From: Elusimicrobiota bacterium
GTDB lineage: Bacteria > Elusimicrobiota > Elusimicrobia > UBA1565 > JACRDR01
Assembly: GCA_016194745.1 (NCBI GenBank)
Contig: JACQBA010000009.1
Location: 124,001-188,000 of the forward strand
Direction: 5' to 3'
DNA: 64,000 nucleotides
Below are positions 40,488 to 49,479 of the stretch, one piece after another (the stretch's first letter is position 1; each line of letters begins with the position of its first letter). The translations under genes and the position numbers were made by a program. The notes under the pieces were generated by a model. That model was not told the DNA's origin. It saw nothing but the letters and a program-made list of their open reading frames with translations, and searched no databases.

Positions 40488-43262
40488 GTGAGCCGTCTTC
40501 GCGAGGACTTCCTCAAGTACTTCGATAGGCGCGGACATCTCGTCTGCGCGTCGACGCCGATCGTGCCGCAAGGCGATCCCACGCTCCTGTTCACGTCGGC
40601 GGGGATGGTCCCCTTCAAGCCGTACTTCCTCGGCATCAAGTCCGGCCTCTCGCGCACGGCGTCCTGCCAGAAATGCTTCCGCACGACGGACATCGACCGC
40701 GTCGGCACGACCATCCGGCACCTCACCTTCTTCGAGATGCTCGGCAATTTCTCATTCGGCGACTACTTCAAGGCCGACGCGATCCACTGGGCGTGGGAGT
40801 TCCTGACCAAGGAGATGCAGCTCGATCCCAAGCGCCTCTACCCGACGGTCTTCAAGGACGACGACGAGGCGGTCGAGCTGTGGAAGAAGGAAGGGACTCC
40901 CAACCCCATCACGAAGCTGGGCGAGGACACCAATTTCTGGAACATGGGACCGACCGGGCCGTGCGGCCCGTGCTCCGAGATCTATATCGACCTCGGCAAG
41001 GAACTCTCCTGCGGCAAGCCCTCGTGCGGCGTCGGCTGCGACTGCGACCGCTACCTCGAGATCTGGAACCTCGTCTTCACGCAGTTCGACCGCCAGCCGG
41101 ACGGCTCGCTGAAGGGCCTTCCCCAGAAGAACATCGATACCGGGATGGGTCTCGAGCGCCTCGCCCTCGCGGTGAGCGGCAAGCGGAGTCCCTTCGAGAC
41201 CGAGCTCTTTTGGCCGATCATGGAGAGCGCGGCCGAGCTCCTGGGGACGATCCCCGGCAAGACGCCGCAGACGAAGCTCGCCTTCCGCATCATCGGCGAC
41301 CACGCGCGCGCGGCGTCGGTCCTCGCGTCGGAGGGCATCATCCCCTCCAACGTGGAGCGCGGCTACGTGCTGCGGCGGCTCATCCGCCGCGCGGTGCGCT
41401 ACGGGCAGCTGCTCGGGCGCAAGGAGCCTTTCCTTCATAAGCTCGTCCCGAGCGTGCTCGAGGTGCTCGGCGCCACCTATCCCGACCTCGCCAAGGCCAA
41501 GCCGCAGATCGAGCAGACGATCCTGGCCGAGGAGACACGCTTCATGGAGACCCTCGAGAAGGGCGAGCGCGAGCTCGAGACGATCCTCGCGGACAAGCCG
41601 ACATCGCTGCCCGGCGAGGCGGCCTTCAAGCTCTACGACACGTTCGGATTTCCCTTCGAGCTCACGAAGGAGATCGCGCTCGGCCGCGGCATCGCGATCG
41701 ACGAGGCGGGGTTCGCGGCCGCGCAGGAGAAGGCCTCCGAGGTCGCCCGCGCCGGCTGGAAGGGCTCGGGCGAGGTCTCGCAGTCCGAGTACGAGAAGGT
41801 GATCAAGGCCAACGCAGGACTGCACTGCGAGTTCACGGGCTACGGCGTGCTCGCCCAGGAGTCGCGCGTGGCGGCCGTGCTTCGCTTGACCAAGGGCGAC
41901 GGAGGCCTCTCGATCAGCTTCGGCGCGACCGAGGAGCTCAAGCCCGGCGACGAGGGCGAGGTCGTGCTGTTCAAGACCTCCTTCTATCCCGAAGGCGGCG
42001 GCCAAGTCGGCGACAAGGGCGCGCTTTTCGACGACATCGGCAAGAAGATCGCCGACGTCCACGACACGCAGCGTCCGCATCCCGATCTGATCGTCCACCG
42101 CGTGACGGCCCTGCGCCTCATCCGGGCGGGATTCAAGGTCCGGGCCGAGGTGGACAAGGAGCGGCGCGAGACGATCCGCTACCACCACACCGCGACCCAT
42201 CTCTTGAACGCCGCGCTGCGCGAGGTGCTCGGCGACACCGTCCGCCAGGCGGGCTCTTTGGTCGCCCCGGACAAGCTCCGCTTCGATTTCACCCACGCCA
42301 AGCCGATGACCCCGGACCAGATCAAGGCCGTCGAGGAATCGGTGAACAAGGCGATCAAGGCCGATATGCCCGTCGAACCGCAGGAGCGCCCGGCCAAGGA
42401 CGTCGACTCGCTCGGAGCGGTCAAACTCCTCGGCGAATCCTACGGCGAGAAGCCGCGATTCCTCCTCATCGGCCCGAAAGGGTGGATCACCCCCATGGAC
42501 CGCTACAGCCTGGAGTTGTGCGGCGGCACGCACGTCCACCATACGGGCGAGATCCAGCATTTGAAGATCGTGAAGGAGACCTCCGTCGCGGCCGGCATCC
42601 GCCGCATCGAGGCCGTGGCGGGACCCGCGCTCGAGGAGCACCAGCGCCAAGTCGAGGAAGGCCAGCGCACCGCGCTGCGCCAGTCGCTGATCACTTATCT
42701 GAAGATCACGGCCGAGATCATGGAGATCACGGGCAAGCCGCACAAGTCGCTCCCGTCCAAGATCGCCGATCCCGACGCCGCTCCGATCGAGGAAGTCCGC
42801 CGCTCGACCGAGGCGATGAAGGAGCTCGAGAAGATGCTGAAATCCGAGCTCGGCAATCTCCGCCAGCAGTCGCTCTCGCAGCAGGCGCAGCTCGGCAAGG
42901 TGCTGATGGACGTGGGGCGCATCAAGCTCTGCGTCCAGAAGTTCCGCCAAGCCGAGATCGCGACGCTGCGTCAGGTCGCGGACCAGGTCAAGCGCGAGAT
43001 GGGCACGGGCGTCGTCTTCATGGGATCGTCCGACGACAACAAGCTTTCCTTCGTCGTCAGCGTGACGCAGGACTTGGTCGGCAAGGGCCTCGACGCCTCC
43101 GCCCTCGCCAAGACCGTCGCCGGCCGGATCAATGGCCGCGCCGGCGGCCGGGCCGACTTCGCCCAAGGCGGCGGCAACGATTACGATTGGAACGTGCTCG
43201 TGCAGACGGTCACGGACTCGCTGCGCCCGCTGTCCGACAAGGTGATCAAGAGCAACAACTAG
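40488..43262 (+). CDS. alaS: Alanine--tRNA ligase
   Basis: A 924-residue AlaRS starting at GTG 40488, where the canonical N-terminal helix (LREDFLKYFDRRGHLVCAST) begins. The class II catalytic core (about 1-240), tRNA-recognition domain and editing domain are present; the editing site shows HTATH (His567, His571) and CGGTH (Cys678, His682). A helical C-terminal region and a DHHA1-like C-Ala domain ending in GGRADFAQGGG complete it. It charges tRNA-Ala. Its length is slightly above the usual 870-900. It is followed by a GC-rich palindrome and tRNA-Arg. Confidence 0.97.
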   Translation: MSRLREDFLKYFDRRGHLVCASTPIVPQGDPTLLFTSAGMVPFKPYFLGIKSGLSRTASCQKCFRTTDIDRVGTTIRHLTFFEMLGNFSFGDYFKADAIHWAWEFLTKEMQLDPKRLYPTVFKDDDEAVELWKKEGTPNPITKLGEDTNFWNMGPTGPCGPCSEIYIDLGKELSCGKPSCGVGCDCDRYLEIWNLVFTQFDRQPDGSLKGLPQKNIDTGMGLERLALAVSGKRSPFETELFWPIMESAAELLGTIPGKTPQTKLAFRIIGDHARAASVLASEGIIPSNVERGYVLRRLIRRAVRYGQLLGRKEPFLHKLVPSVLEVLGATYPDLAKAKPQIEQTILAEETRFMETLEKGERELETILADKPTSLPGEAAFKLYDTFGFPFELTKEIALGRGIAIDEAGFAAAQEKASEVARAGWKGSGEVSQSEYEKVIKANAGLHCEFTGYGVLAQESRVAAVLRLTKGDGGLSISFGATEELKPGDEGEVVLFKTSFYPEGGGQVGDKGALFDDIGKKIADVHDTQRPHPDLIVHRVTALRLIRAGFKVRAEVDKERRETIRYHHTATHLLNAALREVLGDTVRQAGSLVAPDKLRFDFTHAKPMTPDQIKAVEESVNKAIKADMPVEPQERPAKDVDSLGAVKLLGESYGEKPRFLLIGPKGWITPMDRYSLELCGGTHVHHTGEIQHLKIVKETSVAAGIRRIEAVAGPALEEHQRQVEEGQRTALRQSLITYLKITAEIMEITGKPHKSLPSKIADPDAAPIEEVRRSTEAMKELEKMLKSELGNLRQQSLSQQAQLGKVLMDVGRIKLCVQKFRQAEIATLRQVADQVKREMGTGVVFMGSSDDNKLSFVVSVTQDLVGKGLDASALAKTVAGRINGRAGGRADFAQGGGNDYDWNVLVQTVTDSLRPLSDKVIKSNN

Positions 43263-43277
43263 TCGCCCTCACCCCGA

Positions 43278-43302
43278 CCCTCTCCTGCGAAGCGGGAGAG
43301 GG
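43278..43302 (+). repeat. GC-rich palindrome after alaS
   Basis: CCCTCTCC and GGGAGAGGG form a stem around TGCGAAGC, preceded by CCCTCACCCCGA. This looks like one of the dispersed palindromic repeats common in GC-rich genomes. It may also act as a weak terminator, but no T-run follows. Confidence 0.6.
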
Positions 43303-43350
43303 CAAACCGAGGGCGCATAGGGTCCGTGCTTTCCATTCTATCCGTTATGG

Positions 43351-43356
43351 TACAAT
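43351..43356 (+). promoter_or_regulatory. Extended -10 box (TGG-TACAAT) of tRNA-Arg
   Basis: TACAAT preceded by TGG lies 37 nt before the tRNA and is the best promoter in the 43263-43393 gap. Confidence 0.5.
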
Positions 43357-43393
43357 GCCCTTTCCGGAAGCGTAGAGGCCCTCGTCCTCATAT

Positions 43394-43465
43394 GCGCCCT
43401 TGGTGAAATGGATATCACAGCAGCCTCCGAAGCTGCGGGTACAGGTTCGATTCCTGTAGGGCGCA
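43394..43465 (+). tRNA. tRNA-Arg (anticodon CCG)
   Basis: GCGCCCT and AGGGCGC pair as the acceptor stem with discriminator A at 43465. The anticodon stem GCAGC/GCTGC holds CTCCGAA, giving CCG (codon CGG). T-arm ACAGG-TTCGATT-CCTGT is perfect. CCA is not encoded. Confidence 0.95.
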
Positions 43466-43472
43466 AATCCCC

Positions 43473-43958
43473 TTGAAATCACCGCTCCGGCTGGACCGGA
43501 GCACGCTCTCGTATTTCGTTCTCTGCCTCGCCATGACGCGCATGGCGGGCGAGCTCCTCCGGCTTCCGCTGTTGGTCGAGATCGGCCTGGCTTCGGCGAT
43601 CGCCCCGGCGCCGAAGGTGCTCTCGACGGTTCCCGAGGGAAAGGAACTCTTCCCGATGTCGAAGACGCTCGAATGGGCGGACGAGACCGGGGAGCACTCG
43701 ACGTCGCTCGCCTTCCTCGCGCGCCTGCGCGGACCCTTCGGCCGGAGATGGGTCTACCACAACGCGCTCGGCCGCGGCCCCGCGATCACCGCGTCGGACC
43801 GCGATCAGGCGCTCCGCTACGCCTTGTGCGGCGCGGCTCCGGTCCTCACCGAAGCCGACTTGCCCCACGGCCGAGTGACGGGCGCGCGCGTACTCTACGC
43901 GGCGCCCAAGGGCCGGAGCCCAGCGGGGGTCGAGTCCATCGAGGTTCGCTGCCAGTGA
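43473..43958 (+). CDS. Hypothetical protein upstream of the HTTM gene
   Basis: A 161-residue frame starting at TTG 43473, 7 nt after the tRNA-Arg; a start at ATG 43533 is also possible. A hydrophobic stretch (TLSYFVLCLAMTRMAGELLR) could be a membrane anchor or signal sequence. The rest contains WVYHNALGRGPAIT and EIGLASAIAP but no motif I recognise. The next gene's GTG overlaps its stop (GTGA), so the two are translationally coupled and probably functionally linked. Because it follows the tRNA so closely it may share its transcript. Confidence 0.55.
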   Translation: MKSPLRLDRSTLSYFVLCLAMTRMAGELLRLPLLVEIGLASAIAPAPKVLSTVPEGKELFPMSKTLEWADETGEHSTSLAFLARLRGPFGRRWVYHNALGRGPAITASDRDQALRYALCGAAPVLTEADLPHGRVTGARVLYAAPKGRSPAGVESIEVRCQ

Positions 43959-44806
43959 ACGGCTGGTCCGCCCGGCACTACGGCATCTTTCGCGCCGCGC
44001 TCGGCGCTTACGCCGCGTGGCAGCTCGCCTCCTTCATCCCATGGGGCGCGGAACTTTTCTCCCGAGAAGGCCTTCTGCCGATGCGCTCTCGCTTGACCTG
44101 GATGCTGCCGAATCCGCTCGGGGTATGGGATTCGCCGGCGGCCGTGACCCTCTTTCTGGCGCTGGGCGTCCTGCTCGCCGTCCTTTTCACGGCGGGAATA
44201 CGCGACCGCGCCGCCGGGATCGGCCTTTGGTTCGTCTGGGCGTGCCTCGTCGGCCGAAATCCGCTGATCGGCAATCCGTCTCTGCCGTACGTGAGCTGGC
44301 TATTCGCGATGCATGCCCTCCAGCCGCCGATCGGCGCGAAGAAATGGTCGTTCTCCAAGGACGTCCTGCTCGCGACGTGGATCCTCATGTCCGTCGCCTA
44401 CGCCTTCAGCGGCTACACGAAGCTGGTCAGCCCCTCCTGGCAGGACGGCGCGGTGATGCGGATCGCGTTGCTGCGCGCTTTCGCCCGGCCGGCTCCGCCC
44501 GCGTGGCTTCAAGCCGGAGCGACTTTGGTCCTCCTCAAGCTCGTCTGTTGGACAGTCATCGCGTCGCAGCTCGCGTTCGCCCCGCTCGCTCTGTCGCGCG
44601 CGCTCCGGCCGTGGGCTTGGCTCTCGATGCTCCTCATGCACGTCTTGATCGCGCCGCTCCTCGGTCTCGCCGACTTGAGCGCGGCAATGGTGCTTTTCCA
44701 TATCTTCTCGTTCGATCCCGGCTGGATTCCCGCGTCTATTAAGGTGAAACGGGATTGGCGTTTCCTCGCCCAAGACGACACCCCCCCTTCTGTAGCCAAA
44801 GGCTGA
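43955..44806 (+). CDS. HTTM-domain membrane protein (gamma-carboxylase-like)
   Basis: A 283-residue protein starting at GTG 43955. It has six or so membrane segments. The pattern FRAALGAYAAWQL...FSREGLLP near the N-terminus and RNPLIGNPSLPYVSWLFAMHAL in the middle match the HTTM domain shared by vitamin K-dependent gamma-carboxylase and its bacterial relatives (FRIxxG, NRNPLxxN). The soluble C-terminal domain of true gamma-carboxylases is absent, so it is an HTTM-only membrane protein of unknown reaction. Coupled to the preceding gene. Confidence 0.75.
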   Translation: MNGWSARHYGIFRAALGAYAAWQLASFIPWGAELFSREGLLPMRSRLTWMLPNPLGVWDSPAAVTLFLALGVLLAVLFTAGIRDRAAGIGLWFVWACLVGRNPLIGNPSLPYVSWLFAMHALQPPIGAKKWSFSKDVLLATWILMSVAYAFSGYTKLVSPSWQDGAVMRIALLRAFARPAPPAWLQAGATLVLLKLVCWTVIASQLAFAPLALSRALRPWAWLSMLLMHVLIAPLLGLADLSAAMVLFHIFSFDPGWIPASIKVKRDWRFLAQDDTPPSVAKG

Positions 44807-44852
44807 GACGCGCCTGCCCCGTTCGGCACTGTGAGGAGCTCCTCCCCCTGGA

Positions 44853-44858
44853 TATACT
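44853..44858 (+). promoter_or_regulatory. -10 box TATACT of the 44892 gene
   Basis: TATACT is followed by a leader of about 25 nt that includes the AGGAAGGAG ribosome site before ATG 44892; a conventional leadered promoter. Confidence 0.55.
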
Positions 44859-44891
44859 GATCTTGACCCTCTTATTTAGGAAGGAGAAACC

Positions 44892-45494
44892 ATGAACCTC
44901 AGGATCGCCGCTCTTGTCGCCGCCGTGCTTCCGTCCGCCGCTTGGGCCGTGCTGCCGCGCACGGAAGCGCTCGTACTGCCTCGTGCGGAGAAAGTCACCG
45001 TCCAGCGGACGGCCGACGCCGGCGCGCCGCAGCCGTGGGACGCCTTCAAGATCGACTTCGACAAGGCCGCAGAGGCTCCGACGCGCGCGGACTTCATCGG
45101 ACTGCGCTCCGGACGGCTCGTCCATCCCGACGACCGCGGCAACGTCTACCCCGCGATCATGTACGGAAAGGAGTTCGACGACACCGCCGCGCCGGGCGCC
45201 AAGTTTCTGAAGATTCTCGCCCACTTCGAAACCGACGGCGGGCCCGCGAGGTTCGACACCGTGACGGCCGCCGACCTGGCCGAGCTCATCGCGGGAGCCG
45301 CGGAGGCGTGGCCCTTGGTCGCCAAGGCGGATATCGGCGCCCGGGAAACGACCTATTCCTTCCAGGTGATGGGCGCGCCCGCGCAGGCGACGATCCGTAA
45401 GGCTGGTGAGACGCTTTACCTGCGGGTAGTCTTGCCGGGGACCGAGAGGCTGGAGGTGTACGCCAACTTCACCAAGCGTTTGACGACGAACTAG
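44892..45494 (+). CDS. Secreted hypothetical protein
   Basis: A 200-residue protein with a clear signal peptide (MNLRIAALVAAVLPSAAWA) and strong ribosome site. The mature part has no Cys and alternates short helices and strands (LVHPDDRGNVYPAIMYGKEF, FDTVTAADLAELIAGAAEAW, RLEVYANFTKRL). I recognise no family. Its stop TAG overlaps the convergent stop of the S74 gene at CTAG. Confidence 0.75.
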   Translation: MNLRIAALVAAVLPSAAWAVLPRTEALVLPRAEKVTVQRTADAGAPQPWDAFKIDFDKAAEAPTRADFIGLRSGRLVHPDDRGNVYPAIMYGKEFDDTAAPGAKFLKILAHFETDGGPARFDTVTAADLAELIAGAAEAWPLVAKADIGARETTYSFQVMGAPAQATIRKAGETLYLRVVLPGTERLEVYANFTKRLTTN

Positions 45495-46873
45495 TCGACG
45501 GGACGCTTCGCGTCCGTCGGCGGAGCGCCGCGCTTCTCGAGACGCTGGATTCGGTCCTCAAGGACCGAGACCCGGCCCCGAAGCGCGGCGTTCTCTTTTT
45601 GCAGCGACTCGATCTCGGCTTGGCGCTTGCCGCGTCCCTCGGCCATTTCGGTGTGCAATTCTTGCACGGCGCCCGTCAAGAACGGCACGACGCGGACATA
45701 GTCCACGATCTTGAAAGAATCGAACGCGATTTCGTCGGCGCCATTTCCCGACTTGATGCTGCCGCCGGGCACGTCTTTGACGATCTCCGGAATCACCTTT
45801 TCCACTTCCTGCCCGATGAAGCCGAAGTCCTTTCCCTTCGCAGACGTGACGGCCTCGATTCCGGGTTTCCAGTGGAAACTCACCGGCCTCAGGGACAACA
45901 CCTTGCCCAGCGATCCATTAATAGGTTCGATATGCTCCTTCAACCTGCGGTCGGATGCCGTGTTGATTCCCGCCGCGACAATGTACCCGTTGCCGTAGAG
46001 GGACCAATCAGGACCGGAGCGATATGCCAAATAGGAATAAGTACCGTTCGCGTTGCCATTAAACGAGCCGATGCCGCCCGCTCCCGTGCTGTAGAAATAG
46101 CCACCGTAGCCCTGATTCTCCGCGTAGCCGTAGACGCCGAACATGCCGGCGCCTCCCGCATGCCCATAAACTCCATAACCCGTCTGCGAAACGAAATAGC
46201 CGGCCCAGTGACCGGCTGCGCTCGAGTAGCCGTAGAAGCCGTGCCCATTGATGGACACGGCCTGTCCCGCCCATTGGCCGGCTTGACTTGTCTGCGCGTA
46301 GAGGCCTGGGCCGTTATCTGAACGGAAATACCCGGCCCACTCGTTCGCGGTGGCGGTATAGCCGTAGAAGCGGATGCCGGAGCTAAAGCTACCGACGCCC
46401 ACTTGTCCCGTGTTCATGATGCGCATGCGCTCCGTGTTTGCCGTGGACAGTCCCAGGAATGCGTTATCCTGATTATTCAGGAAAAAATTGCCCACTGTGT
46501 CGTACCCGTGAAGGATCGTTCCCGACGTTCCAGCCTGCTTCACCCGTAGTTGGTTGAATCCAGAAGCCGCGGTCGGACTGACGATGGTGACGATCGAGTC
46601 CGTGCTCGGAGTCGCCGCTCCGACGACCACCCGTCCCGCCGTGCCGACGCCCACGGGTGTATTCGGTGGCGGCACCAGGATCGTGAAGCCGCCGTTGCGG
46701 TTCAGCACGGTATTGTTGTTTCCCGTGCCGTTGCCGGTCGTCACGATCGCGTTGTAGATACCCGCGGGAGACGGGAACGTCGTGGACATCGTCAGCGTTT
46801 CTGCGAACGCCGTCGTAGGTAACGACACGGCCAACACGGCCGCAGTCAACCGATGCCACCCTGCTTGCATCAT
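45491..46873 (-). CDS. Secreted repeat protein with C-terminal Peptidase_S74 intramolecular chaperone domain
   Basis: The start is set at ATG 46873 (GGAGGG upstream), giving 460 residues. A signal peptide ends near AFA-ETLT. The middle has about 22-residue repeats around WAGxxxSxxGxGxY (NEWAGYFRSDNGPGLYAQTS, GQWAGQAVSINGHGFYGYSS, GHWAGYFVSQTGYGVYGHAG) that should form a beta-helical or trimeric fibre. The C-terminus is an S74 domain: SDRRLKEHI with Ser307 and Lys312 as the expected self-cleaving dyad, DFGFIGQEVEKVIPEIV, and a terminal coiled coil. Such domains help trimeric fibres fold and then cut themselves off. Probably a cell-surface fibre. Confidence 0.85.
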   Translation of the reverse strand: MMQAGWHRLTAAVLAVSLPTTAFAETLTMSTTFPSPAGIYNAIVTTGNGTGNNNTVLNRNGGFTILVPPPNTPVGVGTAGRVVVGAATPSTDSIVTIVSPTAASGFNQLRVKQAGTSGTILHGYDTVGNFFLNNQDNAFLGLSTANTERMRIMNTGQVGVGSFSSGIRFYGYTATANEWAGYFRSDNGPGLYAQTSQAGQWAGQAVSINGHGFYGYSSAAGHWAGYFVSQTGYGVYGHAGGAGMFGVYGYAENQGYGGYFYSTGAGGIGSFNGNANGTYSYLAYRSGPDWSLYGNGYIVAAGINTASDRRLKEHIEPINGSLGKVLSLRPVSFHWKPGIEAVTSAKGKDFGFIGQEVEKVIPEIVKDVPGGSIKSGNGADEIAFDSFKIVDYVRVVPFLTGAVQELHTEMAEGRGKRQAEIESLQKENAALRGRVSVLEDRIQRLEKRGAPPTDAKRPVD

Positions 46874-46897
46874 GACGCCCTCCAAGGAAAATCGCCT

Positions 46898-47425
46898 CTA
46901 TTCCCTCTCGGCTCCTAGCAATTCCTCGATCCTCTTATCCACCAAAACGGTCGGATCATCCTTGGCCCGTCGAAGCATATCCAACTTCTCCTGAAGTTTG
47001 GCCATTTGAGCTTCTTCCTTCTTCGTCCGGTCATCCCGCTGGTTCAGCACTCGGATTTTTGACTCCGTGTCCGTGATGGTCGCCGGAATGGATTGGAGTT
47101 CCGACTCCAACGAACGTTCGACGGGAGACCGTAAGAGCTCCCTGGCCTCGTCCCTCGTGATCTTTTTCGCTTTGTAATCGCCCACGATCTTCTGGATGGA
47201 CTTGGATTTCTCCGCGCCTCCGAGGCGTCTGGCCATTCCTTCCTCGGCCATTTTCTTGACTTTCGGATCTAGCGGGATGAGCCCCGGCGGCTTGGCGAAT
47301 TTGTTGATCTCTCCGTCCGCCGTCGCCTTCATGGGCTTCATACCTGACGGACCCGACGGATCCTCGGCGAAGGAAATCGATGCGACAAGCCACACGGCGG
47401 CAACGAGAGATGGTTTTATGCGCAT
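46898..47425 (-). CDS. Secreted helical protein
   Basis: The start is set at ATG 47425, 7 nt after TACACT, giving 175 residues; an upstream in-frame ATG lacks support. A signal peptide (MRIKPSLVAAVWLVASISFA) precedes a short Pro/Gly-rich part and then a long charged helical region (about 60-175) with heptad-like spacing (LDPKVKKMAEEGMARRL, KLQEKLDMLRRAKD). No family recognised. It lies 24 nt upstream of the S74-fibre gene in the same direction, so the two are likely co-expressed and it may be a fibre-associated coiled-coil protein. Confidence 0.7.
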   Translation of the reverse strand: MRIKPSLVAAVWLVASISFAEDPSGPSGMKPMKATADGEINKFAKPPGLIPLDPKVKKMAEEGMARRLGGAEKSKSIQKIVGDYKAKKITRDEARELLRSPVERSLESELQSIPATITDTESKIRVLNQRDDRTKKEEAQMAKLQEKLDMLRRAKDDPTVLVDKRIEELLGAERE

Positions 47426-47432
47426 ATTTTGA

Positions 47433-47438
47433 AGTGTA
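47433..47438 (-). promoter_or_regulatory. -10 box TACACT, 7 nt before ATG 47425
   Basis: Minus-strand TACACT followed by 7 nt and the start codon with no ribosome site; leaderless pattern. Confidence 0.5.
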
Positions 47439-47481
47439 AGGCATGTTCCAACCAGTGTCAAGCCGTGACACCATAGCGGGT

Positions 47482-47518
47482 CCTAGGTCCCACCCACGGT
47501 AAGGCGTATCGGCCCTGG
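47482..47518 (+). promoter_or_regulatory. Intergenic element, copy b (CCTAGGTCCCACC ... TCGGCCCTGG)
   Basis: CCTAGGTCCCACC matches CCTAAGTCCCACC at 60216, and TAAGGCGTATCGGCCCTGG aligns with the second half of copies a and c. It ends about 80 nt before the S41 gene at 47599. Confidence 0.45.
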
Positions 47519-47598
47519 CGGGGTGATCCTCTCGTGATTATTCTGGGAGCGCATGGTGTAGGGAAAGCCTCGGGCGAGGCTTCCCACGGAGGATGCTC

Positions 47599-49374
47599 AT
47601 GACTCGACTGCTGCGCGTACTGCTTTCGCTCCTGCTGCTGCCTCAGTTCGCGGGAGCCCTGTCTCCCGCCCCGGCCCTTCAGAACATCGACGTCGTCGAC
47701 ATCCGCAGCGGCGCCTTGACCGGCGTCTCGCCGGCTCCGGCCCTCCCCCAGGGACAGATCGTCCCGATCGACTTTCGCGTGCGGCGCTCGGACAACCCGC
47801 CAACAAACGCGCGCCAGCTCACCGACGATCAGCTCAACACCTTCTCCCGGCGCATTTACGCCATCGACCGGCAGCTCAACGGCGGCACGCCCACGCTTAA
47901 GCGCGAGATCGGCAAGAACGATCCCTTGGTTGAGTGGGTCCGCCAGGTCCTCCGCGATTACGATCAGGTCTACAGCGACGTGAACCCGGACAACCACGGC
48001 CCGCGCTACATCACGACGGCCCAGTGGGATAGGATCCTCGACGCGATGGCCGCGAAGGCTGAGCTCGAGTACCCGAAGTCGCGCAACTGGCAAACGGCGT
48101 TCACCGAGATGCTTCGGCACCCGTTCAGGGAGCGCCTCATCGACGACCCCCATTCGGCGTACCACTCCCAGGCGGAGTATGCGCAGGTGCAGTCGCAAAT
48201 GCGCGGCCAGAACGCCGGCATCGGCTGCCAGATCGAGTTGGACGTGATCCCGGCCGGCGCGGAAGACGACGAAGAGAAGGCTGAGCAGGAGGAAGCCGCG
48301 ACGCCTCCGAAGGAGCCGACGATGACGCGCGGCGCGAAAGCCACGTGCTACCCCGGCAGCGGCGCCGAAGCGGCCGGCGTCCAGGACGACGACGTCCTCA
48401 GCGCGGTGTATCAGGTGAGGGACGGCGTCGAGACGCGCGTCCCGTTCGCCGGCAAGACCCTCACCTTCGTGAGCAGCAATCTCCTCGGAACGCCCGGAAC
48501 GAAGGTCAAGGTCGAAATCGTCCGAAACGGCCGCGTCGTCAGCCCGGACCCCGTGATCACCCGGAGCGTCTTCAGCATCCCGACGGTGCTCGCCAAGATG
48601 CTGACCGGGACCAAGATCGCCTACGTGCATTTCACCGGCTTCGACCAGAACGCGGCGCGCTTGGTCAAGCAGGCGCTGCAGCGGATGATCTCGCAGGATA
48701 AGGCGGAAGCGATCATCGTCGACGTCCGCCGCAATCCGGGCGGCCTCGTCGACACGGCGGCGCAGCTCACGTCCGAGTTCCTGAAGAACGGACAGGACAT
48801 CTTCTCCTACGCCCGACACGAAAGGCGAGAGAGCACCCACGTCACCGTGGGCGACGGCCCGTTCTCCGACATCCCGCTGGCGATCCTGATCAACGGCGGC
48901 TCCGCCTCGGCGAGCGAGATTCTGGCGCAGGCGATCCAGGACCATAAATGCGCCGGGCAGCCGGCCTGCAGCGTGATCATCGGCAGCAGCAACACCTTCG
49001 GCAAGGGCTCGCGCCAGAGCATCCACCCGTACCCGGAAGGCTTCATGGGCATCGGCGGCGGCCAGAACGGCGCCGCGCGCATCACCGAGGGCGAGTGGCG
49101 CGGGCCCAACTTCAGGAACGTCAACGCCAAGCGCGACGAGCGCGGCCGCGAGATCCCCGGCACGGGCGGCATCGCGCCGAACGTCCTGGTCCAAGTCGAC
49201 AAGAAGCACGAGGCGCAGGTGATGCAGGCGCGCGGCAAGGAACTCCTGCTGCGCTCGCGCGACGCCTCGCGCAACGTGCCGCAGGCCTCCTCGGCCGTGA
49301 AGGACTACGAATCCCTGATCCACGACGCGGTGCTCGAGAGAGCGAAGGCGGTATTGAGCCCCAATCGCGGATAA
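47599..49374 (+). CDS. Secreted S41 (C-terminal processing) peptidase
   Basis: The start is set at ATG 47599, with GGAGG at optimal spacing (the ATG at 47593 overlaps it). The 591 residues have a signal peptide (MTRLLRVLLSLLLLPQFAGA), an N-terminal helical part, a PDZ-like region with GSGAEAAGVQDDDVLSAVY, and the S41 domain. The nucleophile is Ser437 within NGGSASASEILAQA and the general base is Lys469 in NTFGKGSRQ. DVRRNPGGLVDTAAQL is the conserved strand before it. It should cut periplasmic proteins near their C-termini. First of three S41 genes in a row. Confidence 0.92.
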   Translation: MTRLLRVLLSLLLLPQFAGALSPAPALQNIDVVDIRSGALTGVSPAPALPQGQIVPIDFRVRRSDNPPTNARQLTDDQLNTFSRRIYAIDRQLNGGTPTLKREIGKNDPLVEWVRQVLRDYDQVYSDVNPDNHGPRYITTAQWDRILDAMAAKAELEYPKSRNWQTAFTEMLRHPFRERLIDDPHSAYHSQAEYAQVQSQMRGQNAGIGCQIELDVIPAGAEDDEEKAEQEEAATPPKEPTMTRGAKATCYPGSGAEAAGVQDDDVLSAVYQVRDGVETRVPFAGKTLTFVSSNLLGTPGTKVKVEIVRNGRVVSPDPVITRSVFSIPTVLAKMLTGTKIAYVHFTGFDQNAARLVKQALQRMISQDKAEAIIVDVRRNPGGLVDTAAQLTSEFLKNGQDIFSYARHERRESTHVTVGDGPFSDIPLAILINGGSASASEILAQAIQDHKCAGQPACSVIIGSSNTFGKGSRQSIHPYPEGFMGIGGGQNGAARITEGEWRGPNFRNVNAKRDERGREIPGTGGIAPNVLVQVDKKHEAQVMQARGKELLLRSRDASRNVPQASSAVKDYESLIHDAVLERAKAVLSPNRG

Positions 49375-49405
49375 GACGCCCCTAGGACGAGACCCCTCGC
49401 CCCTC

Positions 49406-49438
49406 CCGCGGGACCGGAGCAACCATCCGGTCCCGCGG
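49406..49438 (+). terminator. Intrinsic terminator after the first S41 gene
   Basis: CCGCGGGACCGGA and TCCGGTCCCGCGG form a perfect 13-bp stem with loop GCAACCA, followed by ATTTCCCTTT. Confidence 0.8.
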
Positions 49439-49479
49439 CCATTTCCCTTTCGGCCCAGGCCGCCACGGCGCCCGTCGTC

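Noticed and set aside
40752..43166. 804-residue minus-strand frame opposite alaS
   Set aside because: Antisense shadow of alaS; no motif, no start signals.
47458..49422. 654-residue minus-strand frame opposite the first S41 gene
   Set aside because: Antisense shadow; the plus strand carries the catalytic Ser and Lys motifs.
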